A stretch of DNA of 32,450 nt from Bacteroidaceae bacterium (lineage in GTDB: Bacteria; Bacteroidota; Bacteroidia; Bacteroidales; Bacteroidaceae). Of the stretch, positions 17,010 through 24,098 are shown one piece after another (position 1 is the first letter of the stretch; every line of letters starts with the position of its first letter). Where the stretch lies: the NCBI GenBank assembly GCA_024401165.1, contig JAKSLN010000019.1, forward strand, positions 1 to 32,450. Reading direction: 5' to 3'. Both the position numbers and the translations under genes were made by a program. The notes below the pieces were generated by a model. That model saw only the letters and a list, made by a program, of their open reading frames with translations, made no database searches and was not told the origin of the DNA.

Positions 17010-18545
17010 TCATTGTTTTAGTTGTCTATAAGCGTGGGGCATGTGGGAGATGATGTCGCCTGCCAGCATGCACTCTTCCGTCAGTTCCTCGGCAGCTGCA
17101 TCGCCTGCTGCGGCGTGCAGCCAAACGCCAATCATGGAAGCCTCGCCAGGGGTGTAGCCCTGGGCCAGCAGGCCTGTCAGTATGCCGGTCAGTACGTCGC
17201 CGCTTCCGGGCGTTGCCATGCCAGCGTTGCCAAGGGGGCAGAAGCGTACCTTGCCATGGGGCGTGCAGATGGCGGTGTAGTGACCTTTGACGATGACGTA
17301 GATGTGGCATTGTGTTGCCAGGTCGACCGCCTTTCCCAGTCGTTCGAAGCTGTTGGAGCAACTGCCGACGATGCCTTCCAATTCTTTGACGTGGGGCGTC
17401 AGGATGCTTCCCGTTGGGATGTGGCTTATCCAATCGCGGTGGTTGCCCAGGATGTTCAGGGCGTCGGCATCGATGACCAGCGGTTCGCTCGCCATGGCCA
17501 CGTATTGCTTGACCGTCTGCTCCGTCAGTTCGTCCTGTCCGATGCCGGGACCGATGCCCACGGCCTGGTAGCGTTGCATGTCAACCGCTTCGCTGATGTG
17601 CCTGCTGTTCTTGTCGGGCAGGATGATGGTTTCGGGGACGCTCGTCTGCAGGATGGCATTGTTGGCTGCGCAGGTGTGGAGCGACAGTTTCCCGATGCCA
17701 CTGCGCAGGCAGGCCTTGCTGGCCAGGATCGAAGCGCCCGCCATGCCGTAGCTGCCGGCAACCAGCAGGGCGTGCCCCATGGTTCCCTTGTGGGCAAAGG
17801 CTGATCGTTGGTGCAGCAGCTCGCGTATCTCGTTCTTCTCCAGAATCGAGTAGGGCGTGCTGGCCTGTTCGATCCACTCCTCCGAGAGTCCGATGTCCAG
17901 CACCTTCCATTCGCCTGTGCACTGCTCGTTCTCGGGCAGAAGAAAGGCCAGCTTGGGCAGACCTATGGTAAGGGTCAGCTCTGCGTGAACCACCACGTTG
18001 CGGTCAATGAAGGCGTTGTCCTCGCACATCAGTCCGCTTGGCACGTCAATGCTCACGACATGCGCCTTTGTTGCGTTGATTTTGCGGGCAACGACGGCAA
18101 ATCCGCCGCTCAGCGAACTGCGCAGGCCCGTGCCGAAAAGGGCGTCGACGACGATGTCCTGCGGACGCACCCTTGGGAAGTCAAAACCCTGCGAGATCTC
18201 CTTCAGCACGAGGCGCTTGCATACGCTTTCGTCGGCCTCCATCATGTCGATCAGGCGGTCTCGGTTAATCTCGCAGTCCACGCTCAGCGTTCCCTTTACG
18301 TTGAAGAGGTAGACGACCACGCGGTAGCCCTCGTCGACAAGCAGTCGCGCCACGGCCAGGCCGTCCCCGCCGTTGTTCCCGGCTCCGGCAAAGACGAACA
18401 CGGTGCGCTTGTTGTCCCAACGGGAAATGATCTCGTCGGCAAGCGCTTCGGAGGCGCGCTCCATGAGGTCGATGCTCTCGATGGGCTCGTTCTCTATGGT
18501 GTAGCGGTCCAGTTCGGCGTGTTGTGTCCCTGTCAGTATTTTCAT
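17010..18545 (-). CDS. nnr: Bifunctional NAD(P)H-hydrate epimerase / ADP-dependent dehydratase
   Basis: This 511-residue metabolite-repair enzyme returns hydrated NADHX and NADPHX to NAD(P)H. The N-terminal epimerase (YjeF-N) domain, about 1-215, shows AGNNGGDGL (55-63), VDALFGTGL (133-141) and IDVPSG (166-171). The C-terminal dehydratase of the ribokinase-like fold, about 245-505, shows KGTMGHALLVAGS, ILTPHVKELEGI (381-392) and the TPGSGDVLTG (445-454) active-site motif. The two domains are fused as in E. coli. A promoter box lies only 4 bases upstream of the ATG, so the mRNA may be leaderless. DUF4831 follows 13 bases downstream. Confidence 0.95.
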   Translation of the reverse strand: MKILTGTQHAELDRYTIENEPIESIDLMERASEALADEIISRWDNKRTVFVFAGAGNNGGDGLAVARLLVDEGYRVVVYLFNVKGTLSVDCEINRDRLIDMMEADESVCKRLVLKEISQGFDFPRVRPQDIVVDALFGTGLRSSLSGGFAVVARKINATKAHVVSIDVPSGLMCEDNAFIDRNVVVHAELTLTIGLPKLAFLLPENEQCTGEWKVLDIGLSEEWIEQASTPYSILEKNEIRELLHQRSAFAHKGTMGHALLVAGSYGMAGASILASKACLRSGIGKLSLHTCAANNAILQTSVPETIILPDKNSRHISEAVDMQRYQAVGIGPGIGQDELTEQTVKQYVAMASEPLVIDADALNILGNHRDWISHIPTGSILTPHVKELEGIVGSCSNSFERLGKAVDLATQCHIYVIVKGHYTAICTPHGKVRFCPLGNAGMATPGSGDVLTGILTGLLAQGYTPGEASMIGVWLHAAAGDAAAEELTEECMLAGDIISHMPHAYRQLKQ

Positions 18546-18549
18546 GTTG

Positions 18550-18557
18550 CAAAAGTA
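18550..18557 (-). promoter_or_regulatory. Promoter -7 box of nnr, adjacent to the start codon
   Basis: The minus strand reads TACTTTTG (18557-18550), an exact TAnnTTTG match ending 4 bases before the ATG at 18545. Transcription would begin at or next to the start codon. No good -33 TTTG is visible, which lowers confidence. Confidence 0.5.
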
Positions 18558-18564
18558 CAGATTT

Positions 18565-18585
18565 TAATTCATAATTCATAATTCA
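18565..18585. repeat. TAATTCA micro-repeat between divergent nnr and hpt
   Basis: Three tandem copies of TAATTCA lie in the divergent intergenic region. They are one of several junction-specific short repeats in this window. Confidence 0.7.
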
Positions 18586-18652
18586 CCCTCCAATATTTTA
18601 AATAATGTATACTTTTTGAGGCAGTCATGTGTCATTTTTCAAAGAATATTAG

Positions 18653-18660
18653 TAACTTTG
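18653..18660 (+). promoter_or_regulatory. Promoter -7 box of hpt
   Basis: TAACTTTG matches TAnnTTTG and lies 21 bases before the hpt ATG, predicting a leader of about 14 bases. No convincing TTTG is seen at the -33 position. Confidence 0.55.
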
Positions 18661-18681
18661 TGACCAAATAGCAATTTTAGT

Positions 18682-19212
18682 ATGAAGGTAAAAGATAAAG
18701 AGTTCGCCGTTTCCATACCCGAAAGAGAGATTCTGAGTCAGGTCGCCCGAGTGGCCGCCGAAATTAATCGCGATTATGCCGGACAAGAGCCCGTCTTTCT
18801 GGTCGTTTTGAATGGTTCTTTTATCTTTGCTGCTGATCTCTTGCGTGAGGTCACCCTTCCCTGCGAGATCGCGTTCGTCAAGATGGCTTCTTATCAGGGC
18901 ACCAGCTCCACTGGAACCGTGCGTGAGATTATGGGGCTGAACGTCGACGTGACAAACCGCCCCGTCATCATCGTTGAGGATATTGTGGACACAGGCTTCA
19001 CCATGGCCCATATGCTCGAGCTGTTGAAGCAGCATCATCCCCAGAGCGTCAATATCTGCTCCCTGCTCGTCAAGCCGGGCAAGTTGCAGGTCGACCTCGA
19101 CATCCGTTACCGTTGCCTCGAGATTCCCAACGACTTCATCGTGGGCTACGGACTCGACTACGACCAGCAGGGTCGCAACACGCGAGACATCTACACCGTT
19201 GTGGAAAAGTAA
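18682..19212 (+). CDS. hpt: Hypoxanthine phosphoribosyltransferase
   Basis: This 176-residue purine salvage enzyme converts hypoxanthine (and usually guanine) plus PRPP to IMP or GMP. The PRPP-binding loop VIIVEDIVDTGFT (95-107) is intact. The upstream VVLNGSFIFAADL loop (41-53) and the FVKMASYQGTSSTG flexible loop region (65-78) are as expected, as is the C-terminal IVGYGLDY. The length is typical. It is the first gene of a plus-strand run with adk (28 bases downstream) and obgE, so nucleotide salvage, adenylate balance and a ribosome-assembly GTPase appear to be co-expressed. Confidence 0.96.
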   Translation: MKVKDKEFAVSIPEREILSQVARVAAEINRDYAGQEPVFLVVLNGSFIFAADLLREVTLPCEIAFVKMASYQGTSSTGTVREIMGLNVDVTNRPVIIVEDIVDTGFTMAHMLELLKQHHPQSVNICSLLVKPGKLQVDLDIRYRCLEIPNDFIVGYGLDYDQQGRNTRDIYTVVEK

Positions 19213-19240
19213 GAAACAGAAAGATAAATACTAAACAGTT

Positions 19241-19819
19241 ATGAAGAACATCATCATTTTTGGTGCTCCCGGAAGCGGTAAGGGTACCTACAGCGACGAG
19301 ATTGTAAAGAAGTACGGCATGGGCCACATCAGCACCGGCGATGTGCTGCGTGCTCAGATCAAGGCAGGCACCGAGCTCGGTATGACAGCCAAGGGCTACA
19401 TCGACAACGGCCAGTTGCTGCCCGACTCTCTGATGATCGACATCCTTGCCGACACCTACGACAACATGCCCGCTGGTCAGGGCGTCATCTTCGACGGTTT
19501 CCCCCGCACCATCGCTCAGGCAGAGGCGCTGAAGAAGATGCTGGCAGAGCGCAAGCACGACATGGGCATCATGATCGAGCTCGTCGTTGACGAGGAGACA
19601 CTTCTGGCCCGCCTCCTCAACCGTGCCATCGAGCAGGGTCGTGCCGACGACAACGAGGAGACCATCAAGAAGCGTTTTGCTGTGTATCACGAGCAGACCT
19701 CTCCCTTGGCCGACTGGTTCGAGAAAGAAGGCATGCGCAATACCGTTGACTGGGCAGAGAATCCTTCGAAGGAGCAGATGCTTGCCAAGGTATACGACAT
19801 CATTGACAAAGCAAATTAA
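19241..19819 (+). CDS. adk: Adenylate kinase
   Basis: This 192-residue cytoplasmic enzyme balances ATP + AMP with two ADP. The P-loop GAPGSGKG is at 8-15, the AMP-binding [10 protein letters not shown] segment follows near 31, and [14 protein letters not shown] near 86 is the family signature. It is the short-lid form, without the zinc-binding LID insertion, as in other Bacteroidetes. The stop codon overlaps the obgE start by one base (TAATG at 19817-19821), indicating translational coupling. Codon choice is strongly biased, suggesting high expression. Confidence 0.97.
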   Translation: MKNIIIFGAPGSGKGTYSDEIVKKYGMGHISTGDVLRAQIKAGTELGMTAKGYIDNGQLLPDSLMIDILADTYDNMPAGQGVIFDGFPRTIAQAEALKKMLAERKHDMGIMIELVVDEETLLARLLNRAIEQGRADDNEETIKKRFAVYHEQTSPLADWFEKEGMRNTVDWAENPSKEQMLAKVYDIIDKAN

Positions 19820-20982
19820 TGGCAGAATCAAATTTTGTTGATTACGTAAAAATTGTATGCCGCTCCGGCAAAGGTGGCCGGGGCAGCATGCACATGCACC
19901 GTGCCAAGTACGCCCCCAACGGAGGTCCCGACGGAGGCGACGGAGGGCGTGGCGGCCACGTCTACCTGCGCGGCAACCGCAACTACTGGACCTTGCTCCA
20001 TCTGCGCTTCGACCGCCACATCTTTGCCGGACATGGAGGCAATGGCGGTAAGAGCGGAAGCACCGGTGCCAAGGGTGAGGACAAGTATATCGACGTGCCC
20101 TGCGGAACCGTTGTCTACAACGCCGACACCGGCGAGTACATCTGCGACGTCAAGCACGACGGCGAGGTCGTCATGCTCCTCAAGGGCGGTCGCGGCGGTT
20201 TGGGCAACAAGCACTTTGCCACCGCCACCAACCAGGCGCCACGCTATGCCCAGCCCGGCGAACCGATGATGGAACTCACCGTCATCATGGAGCTCAAGCT
20301 GCTTGCCGACGTAGGTCTTGTGGGCTTTCCCAATGCCGGCAAGTCCACCCTCCTCAGCGCCCTCAGTTCGGCGCGCCCAAAGATAGCCAACTACCCGTTC
20401 ACCACCATGGAACCCTCGCTCGGCATCGTCTCGTATCGCGACAATCAGTCGTTCGTCATGGCCGACATTCCCGGCATCATCGAGGGTGCCTCCGAAGGTC
20501 GCGGACTCGGTCTGCGCTTCCTTCGCCACATCGAGCGCAACTCCCTGCTGCTCTTCATGGTACCTGGTGACACCGACGACATCCGGAAGGAATATGAGAT
20601 CCTGCTCAACGAGGTCGGCAGCTTCAATCCCGAGCTGATGGACAAGCAGCGCGTCCTGGCCATCACCAAGCGCGACCTCCTGGACGATGAACTCCAGGAG
20701 ATGCTCTCGGCCGACCTTCCCGACGACCTCCCCGTCGTCTTCATCTCCGCCGTCGCCAACATCGGTTTGCAGGAACTCAAGGACGTCCTCTGGGCCGCCC
20801 TCAACAGCGAGAGCAACAAGCTCCAGGCCATCCTCGACGACGAGCGAATCGTCCACAAGAACAAGGACCTCACCTACCTCCAGACTGAGATGGAGGACGA
20901 GGGCGAGGACATCGAGATCCTCGAGGATGTCGAGATCGAAGACCTCGACGACTATGAGATAGAGGACCTCGAAGAGGAATAG
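19819..20982 (+). CDS. obgE: GTPase ObgE/CgtA
   Basis: This 387-residue essential GTPase acts in 50S subunit assembly and stress control. The glycine-rich Obg domain is at about 3-158 ([43 protein letters not shown]). The G domain has G1 GFPNAGKST (169-177), the G2 region [10 protein letters not shown]3 DIPG (216-219), G4 TKRD (283-286, a Thr replacing the usual Asn) and G5 SA (310-311). The C-terminus is a long acidic tail rich in Glu and Asp in place of a structured OCT domain. It overlaps adk by one base. Confidence 0.97.
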   Translation: MAESNFVDYVKIVCRSGKGGRGSMHMHRAKYAPNGGPDGGDGGRGGHVYLRGNRNYWTLLHLRFDRHIFAGHGGNGGKSGSTGAKGEDKYIDVPCGTVVYNADTGEYICDVKHDGEVVMLLKGGRGGLGNKHFATATNQAPRYAQPGEPMMELTVIMELKLLADVGLVGFPNAGKSTLLSALSSARPKIANYPFTTMEPSLGIVSYRDNQSFVMADIPGIIEGASEGRGLGLRFLRHIERNSLLLFMVPGDTDDIRKEYEILLNEVGSFNPELMDKQRVLAITKRDLLDDELQEMLSADLPDDLPVVFISAVANIGLQELKDVLWAALNSESNKLQAILDDERIVHKNKDLTYLQTEMEDEGEDIEILEDVEIEDLDDYEIEDLEEE

Positions 20983-21090
20983 GTTATACGGTTATAAGGT
21001 CGGAGCAAGCTCCTTGTGCGGTTGTATGGTAATCTCCTTAAAACCTAACAACCTAATAACCTCAAAACCACAAAACCTTAAAACCGCAGC
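20983..21090. repeat. AACCT-rich intergenic repeat between obgE and pgeF
   Basis: The junction contains GGTTATACGGTTATAAGG and then repeated variants of AAAACCT, AACCTAATAACCT and AAAACCTTAAAACC. The same TTATAACCTTAAAACCTTA theme recurs at 25929-25955 before the M6 protease gene. No gene or RNA is seen. Confidence 0.6.
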
Positions 21091-21094
21091 TACA

Positions 21095-21931
21095 ATGCAT
21101 ATATTTTATGACATAGCAGATACGGTGACAGCCTTTACCGCTGGTAAGGGCTGTCATGGTACAGAGCCCGGCGTTGATGCGCGCGAAGTCGGTGTCACCT
21201 TCCCCTCATCCGATGAGGCAGAGCAAACCGTTCCTCCTTCCTCCTTCCGTATTTTGGGGAGTCAAAATCTATCTACTCCCTCCCCTCTCGGTGGAGGGAC
21301 GGGGAGAGGGGCTTTGTTTATTCCCCGCCAGACCCACTCCGTCAACGTTGTCTGGACTGACGTCCCAGGCGAGGCGCCCGATAGCGACGCCGTCATCACC
21401 GCCCGTCGCGGACTCTGCGTTGCCGTCAAGACGGCCGACTGCATCCCCGTCCTCTTGTACGACCAGCGCCAGCGTCTGGTGGCCGCCATCCATGCCGGGT
21501 GGCGCGGGACGGTGGGCCGCATCGTCCAGCACACCATCCGGGAAATGAAGAGTAGGGGAGAGGACCTCCATGCCGTCATCGGACCCGGCATCTCCCTCGA
21601 AGCCTTCGAGGTCGGCGACGAGGTCTACGACGCCTTTCTCCAGGCCGGTTTCCCCATGGAGCGTATCGCCCGCCGCTTCCCGGCAGCTGCCTCACAGTCT
21701 CTTCCATCTCCCTCGACTGCCGCCTCAATTCTCAATTCTCAATTCTCAATTAATGCCACCAAGTGGCATTTAGATCTTTGGTCAGCCAATCGCTGGCTGC
21801 TCGAGCAATGCGGAGTCCGCCACATCCAGGTGGCCGGCATCTGCACCTACCACTCCACCGACTGCTACTATTCGGCACGGCGGGAAACCATCAAGACGGG
21901 GCGAAACATAAACGGCATCATGCTCCTCTAA
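21095..21931 (+). CDS. pgeF: PgeF/YfiH-family laccase-domain protein with two in-frame insertions
   Basis: This 278-residue member of the YfiH/PgeF (multicopper-polyphenol-oxidase-like) family has members described as peptidoglycan editing factors and purine nucleoside-processing enzymes. The metal-site residues are H81 in PRQTHS, C116 in TADCIP and H133 in HAGWRG; GPGIS and CTYHSTDCYYSARR are also conserved. The ATG at 21095 is chosen because the segment from an earlier start at 21014 is encoded by an intergenic-type repeat. Residues about 42-73 and 200-221 look inserted and are encoded by repeat-like DNA (a G/C-rich palindromic element, and three copies of TCAATTC). The frame stays open and active-site residues are intact, so the protein may still work. 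Confidence 0.85.
   Translation: MHIFYDIADTVTAFTAGKGCHGTEPGVDAREVGVTFPSSDEAEQTVPPSSFRILGSQNLSTPSPLGGGTGRGALFIPRQTHSVNVVWTDVPGEAPDSDAVITARRGLCVAVKTADCIPVLLYDQRQRLVAAIHAGWRGTVGRIVQHTIREMKSRGEDLHAVIGPGISLEAFEVGDEVYDAFLQAGFPMERIARRFPAAASQSLPSPSTAASILNSQFSINATKWHLDLWSANRWLLEQCGVRHIQVAGICTYHSTDCYYSARRETIKTGRNINGIMLL
21230..21312. repeat. G/C-rich palindromic element inside pgeF
   Basis: A segment centred on CCCTCCCCTCTCGGTGGAGG and ending GGGGAGAGGGG resembles the two copies at 28107-28214 (CTCCCC, a short spacer, GGGGGAG, then GGGAGAGGG). It is read in frame as a Pro/Ser/Gly-rich stretch of pgeF. Confidence 0.6.
21725..21752. repeat. TCAATTC tandem repeat inside pgeF
   Basis: Three 7-base units TCAATTC followed by TCAATTAATG are translated as part of pgeF (residues SILNSQFSIN). 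The same type of A/T-rich tandem unit is otherwise intergenic in this window. Confidence 0.65.
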
Positions 21932-21947
21932 TCATGTCTTACGACAC

Positions 21948-21991
21948 AAAAAAACCGCAAACCAAGTAACTCCTTGGCTTGCGGTTTTTTG
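21948..21991. terminator. Bidirectional terminator between pgeF and the small membrane protein gene
   Basis: Arms 21948-21966 and 21973-21991 pair over about 18 bases with one mismatch and a 6-base loop. A-rich and T-rich ends on the two arms supply a U tract in both directions. It lies between the convergent pgeF and 22015-22281 genes. Confidence 0.85.
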
Positions 21992-22014
21992 TTTGGTCGC
22001 TTGCGAAACTTGAA

Positions 22015-22281
22015 TCATTTCTTCTTTTCGGGGTCAGCCTGTTCCCAGTCCTCTTTGAGGTCGGAAGTGCGGATGTTGAAGCGCCACAGGAAGGGGTGGC
22101 ATCCCGGGCAGTTCTTGTGATCCTCGTTCACGTGGTGAATCTCGTGGCTCAGTTTCATGCACTGAGCGTCGCTTTCGATGTAGTCCTCGAGGGGAACAAA
22201 GCAAAAGCAAAGAAAGACAGCTGCTCCAATTGTCAGGACGAGAATCGTCCACCAGAAAAGTCTGCGTTTAAGAGTTTCCAT
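22015..22281 (-). CDS. Small membrane protein of unknown function with CPGCHPF motif
   Basis: This 88-residue protein has a basic N-terminus (METLKRR), one transmembrane helix at about 9-30, and a 58-residue polar tail. The tail is rich in His, Asp and Glu and contains C58PGC61HPF, a CxxC that could bind metal or be redox-active. The start at 22281 is supported by a well-spaced promoter 36 bases upstream; a longer open frame reading back to 22533 would cross that promoter and repeat DNA. I do not recognise the family. It stands alone between a bidirectional terminator and the divergent AICAR transformylase gene. Confidence 0.7.
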   Translation of the reverse strand: METLKRRLFWWTILVLTIGAAVFLCFCFVPLEDYIESDAQCMKLSHEIHHVNEDHKNCPGCHPFLWRFNIRTSDLKEDWEQADPEKKK

Positions 22282-22316
22282 ATCCGAATGTTTGCGATGG
22301 TTTTGATTTTCCTCTG

Positions 22317-22348
22317 CAAATTTACGCAAAAAGTCCGCACATAACAAA
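22317..22348 (-). promoter_or_regulatory. Promoter of the small CxxC membrane protein
   Basis: The minus strand has -33 TTTG (22348-22345), a 20-base spacer, and -7 TAAATTTG (22324-22317), matching the Bacteroidetes consensus in every fixed position. It lies 36 bases before the ATG at 22281. Confidence 0.75.
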
Positions 22349-22365
22349 CTTTCAATATGAAAAAC

Positions 22366-22396
22366 TTTGAAATATGCCCGAGAAAGGTTATTTTTG
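22366..22396 (+). promoter_or_regulatory. Promoter of the AICAR transformylase gene
   Basis: TTTG at 22366-22369, a 19-base spacer and TATTTTTG at 22389-22396 match the Bacteroidetes consensus completely. The leader of about 80 bases contains the ACGACTAA repeats. It is divergent from, and 17 bases away from, the promoter at 22317-22348. Confidence 0.75.
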
Positions 22397-22416
22397 CACG
22401 GAAATATCACAAAATC

Positions 22417-22478
22417 CCCCAAACGACTAAATAACCAGTCCCCTAAACGACTAAGCGACAAATTTCCTAAACGACTAA
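22417..22478. repeat. Three spaced copies of CCTAAACGACTAA in a 5' leader
   Basis: Copies of CC(C/T)AAACGACTAA lie at about 22418-22430, 22442-22454 and 22466-22478, spaced exactly 24 bases apart. The last ends three bases before the ATG. The spacers differ, so this is not a CRISPR; it is probably a dispersed linker repeat. Confidence 0.7.
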
Positions 22479-22481
22479 ATA

Positions 22482-23684
22482 ATGAAAGAACTGGAGTTGA
22501 AGTATGGTTGCAACCCCAACCAAAAGCCCTCACGCATCTTTATGGAAGAGGGCGAGTTACCCATTGAAGTATTGAACGGCCGCCCCGGCTACATCAACTT
22601 CCTCGACGCCTTCAACAGCTGGCAGCTGGTCAAGGAGCTCAAGGAGGCCACCGGACTGCCCGCTGCCGCCAGCTTCAAGCACGTCAGCCCCGCAGGTGCA
22701 GCCGTAGGTCTGCCCCTGAGCGACACGCTGAAGAAGGTATATTTTGTTGACGACTTTTGCCGTCCGGGCGAAAGTACCCCCCTGCCCCTCACACCCATCG
22801 CATGTGCCTATGCCCGTGCCCGTGGTGCTGACCGCATGAGCTCGTACGGCGACTTCATCGCCCTCTCCGACGAGTGCGACGAGGCAACGGCACGTCTCAT
22901 CAACCGTGAGGTCTCAGACGGCATCATCGCTCCCAGCTACTCACCCGAGGCTCTGGAGGTTCTGAAGGCCAAGCGCAAGGGTACCTACAACGTCATCAAG
23001 ATCGACCCCGCCTACAAGCCTGCGCCCATCGAGCGCAAGCAGTGCTTCGGCATCACCTTCGAGCAGGGTCGCAACGAGATCAACCTGGCAGACGACAGCC
23101 TCTTCCAGAACATCCCCACCCAGAACAAGACCTTCTCTGAGGCAGCGCGACGCGACCTCATCATCGCCCTCATCACCCTCAAGTACACCCAGTCCAACTC
23201 CGTCTGCTACGTCAAGAACGGACAGGCCATCGGCATCGGTGCCGGACAGCAGAGCCGCATCCACTGCACCCGTCTCGCCGGTCAGAAGGCCGACATCTGG
23301 TGGCTGCGCCAGCATCCCAAGGTGATGGCACTCCCCTTCGTGCCCGGCATCCGTCGTGCCGATCGCGACAACACCATCGACATCTACATCGGTCCCGAGC
23401 ACGACGATGTGCTGCGTGACGGCGAGTGGCAGAAGTTCTTCACCGAGCGTCCCGAGGTACTCACCGAGCAGGAGAAGGCCGAGTGGATTGCCAAGAACAC
23501 CGAGGTCTGCCTCGGCAGCGACGCCTTCTTCCCCTTCGGCGACAACATCGAGCGCGCCCACAAGAGCGGTGTGCAGTACGTGGCACAGGCTGGTGGCAGC
23601 GTGCGCGACGACCATGTCATCGAGACCTGCGACAAGTACGGCATCGCCATGACCTTCACCGGCGTACGCCTCTTCCATCATTAA
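22482..23684 (+). CDS. Stand-alone AICAR formyltransferase (PurH transformylase domain)
   Basis: This 400-residue enzyme of de novo purine synthesis transfers a formyl group from 10-formyl-tetrahydrofolate to AICAR, giving FAICAR. The catalytic Lys-His pair is K66-H67 in SFKHVSPAGAA. RMSSYGDFIA, the IGIGAGQQSRI folate/AICAR-binding stretch, SDAFFPFGDNI and QAGGSVRDD are also conserved. The N-terminal IMP cyclohydrolase (MGS-like) domain of ordinary PurH is absent and the protein starts directly in the transformylase, so cyclohydrolase must be encoded elsewhere. This split form occurs in Bacteroidales. The gene has its own consensus promoter and is followed after 2 bases by a small basic protein. 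Confidence 0.92.
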   Translation: MKELELKYGCNPNQKPSRIFMEEGELPIEVLNGRPGYINFLDAFNSWQLVKELKEATGLPAAASFKHVSPAGAAVGLPLSDTLKKVYFVDDFCRPGESTPLPLTPIACAYARARGADRMSSYGDFIALSDECDEATARLINREVSDGIIAPSYSPEALEVLKAKRKGTYNVIKIDPAYKPAPIERKQCFGITFEQGRNEINLADDSLFQNIPTQNKTFSEAARRDLIIALITLKYTQSNSVCYVKNGQAIGIGAGQQSRIHCTRLAGQKADIWWLRQHPKVMALPFVPGIRRADRDNTIDIYIGPEHDDVLRDGEWQKFFTERPEVLTEQEKAEWIAKNTEVCLGSDAFFPFGDNIERAHKSGVQYVAQAGGSVRDDHVIETCDKYGIAMTFTGVRLFHH

Positions 23685-23686
23685 TC

Positions 23687-23896
23687 ATGGCGTTTGGAGG
23701 CGACGACATAGATGCCGTCATCATGGGCGGCATAACCTTCAAGGGCGGCGGAAAAGGCGGCCCCAGGAAGGACGATGGCAAGGTGAAGACCAAGGCCAAG
23801 AAAAAGCAATACATCACCGGTGCCCACGGAAGTGGAGCTGCCAAGAAGAAAGCCGAAATCCGCTTGAAGCGCGCCAACAGGCACAAGAACGGATAG
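23687..23896 (+). CDS. Small basic protein of unknown function
   Basis: This 69-residue protein starts 2 bases after the AICAR transformylase stop codon and ends 5 bases before a strong terminator, so it is the last gene of that transcript. It begins MAFGGDDIDAVIMGGITFKG, then has a Gly/Lys-rich linker and a strongly basic C-terminal part ending KRANRHKNG. There is no signal peptide or hydrophobic helix. The charge and Gly-rich linker suggest RNA or ribosome binding, but this is inference; I do not recognise the family. Tight coupling and biased codons argue that it is real. Confidence 0.72.
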   Translation: MAFGGDDIDAVIMGGITFKGGGKGGPRKDDGKVKTKAKKKQYITGAHGSGAAKKKAEIRLKRANRHKNG

Positions 23897-23900
23897 AACG

Positions 23901-23945
23901 AAAGCAGTGACGGGAAGTTCGCGAACTTCCCGTCACTGCTTTTTT
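23901..23945 (+). terminator. Strong terminator after the AICAR transformylase operon
   Basis: A perfect palindrome with 21-base arms (23901-23921, 23922-23942), centred on TTCGCGAA, ends in TTTTTT. The stem is long and the T tract good. Confidence 0.92.
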
Positions 23946-23959
23946 ACAACCCAATTCCC

Positions 23960-24072
23960 ATTTACTATTTACAGATTTACAATTTACTATTTGTTTGATT
24001 ATTTGGCTATTGAATAATTTTGTTGGCCGAGAATAAATAATAAAATAGACAAATAAATCGTAAATAGTAAAT
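23960..24072. repeat. Long A/T-rich inverted repeat downstream of the M6 protease gene
   Basis: ATTTACTATTTACAGATTTA (23960-23979) pairs with a 19-base arm at 24054-24072 with one bulge, around a 74-base A/T-rich loop. Further ATTTAC/GTAAAT units flank both arms. It fills most of the gap between the terminator and the M6 gene stop codon. It could be a decayed mobile-element-like or linker repeat. Confidence 0.6.
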
Positions 24073-24098
24073 CGTCAAATCGTAAATCCAGGTTACAC

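Noticed and set aside
17022-17804. Plus-strand open frame of 260 codons opposite nnr
   Set aside because: Antisense shadow of the NAD(P)HX repair gene, whose two domains and active-site motifs are complete.
19828-20856. Long minus-strand open frame of 342 codons opposite obgE
   Set aside because: It is a mirror of the strongly biased obgE codons; the Val/Asp/Glu/Gly-rich product has no domain logic and obgE has every GTPase motif.
22417-22478. Evenly spaced repeats considered as a CRISPR array
   Set aside because: Units are only about 13 bases, three in number, with 11-base spacers, and there are no cas genes in the window.
22282-22533. Extended N-terminus for the small CxxC protein
   Set aside because: It would cross the gene's own promoter, the divergent promoter and the repeat-containing leader of the AICAR transformylase gene.
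22941-23681. Minus-strand open frame of 246 codons opposite AICAR transformylase
   Set aside because: Composition (Val/Leu/Gly/Asp) mirrors the codon bias of the sense gene; no start context or family features.
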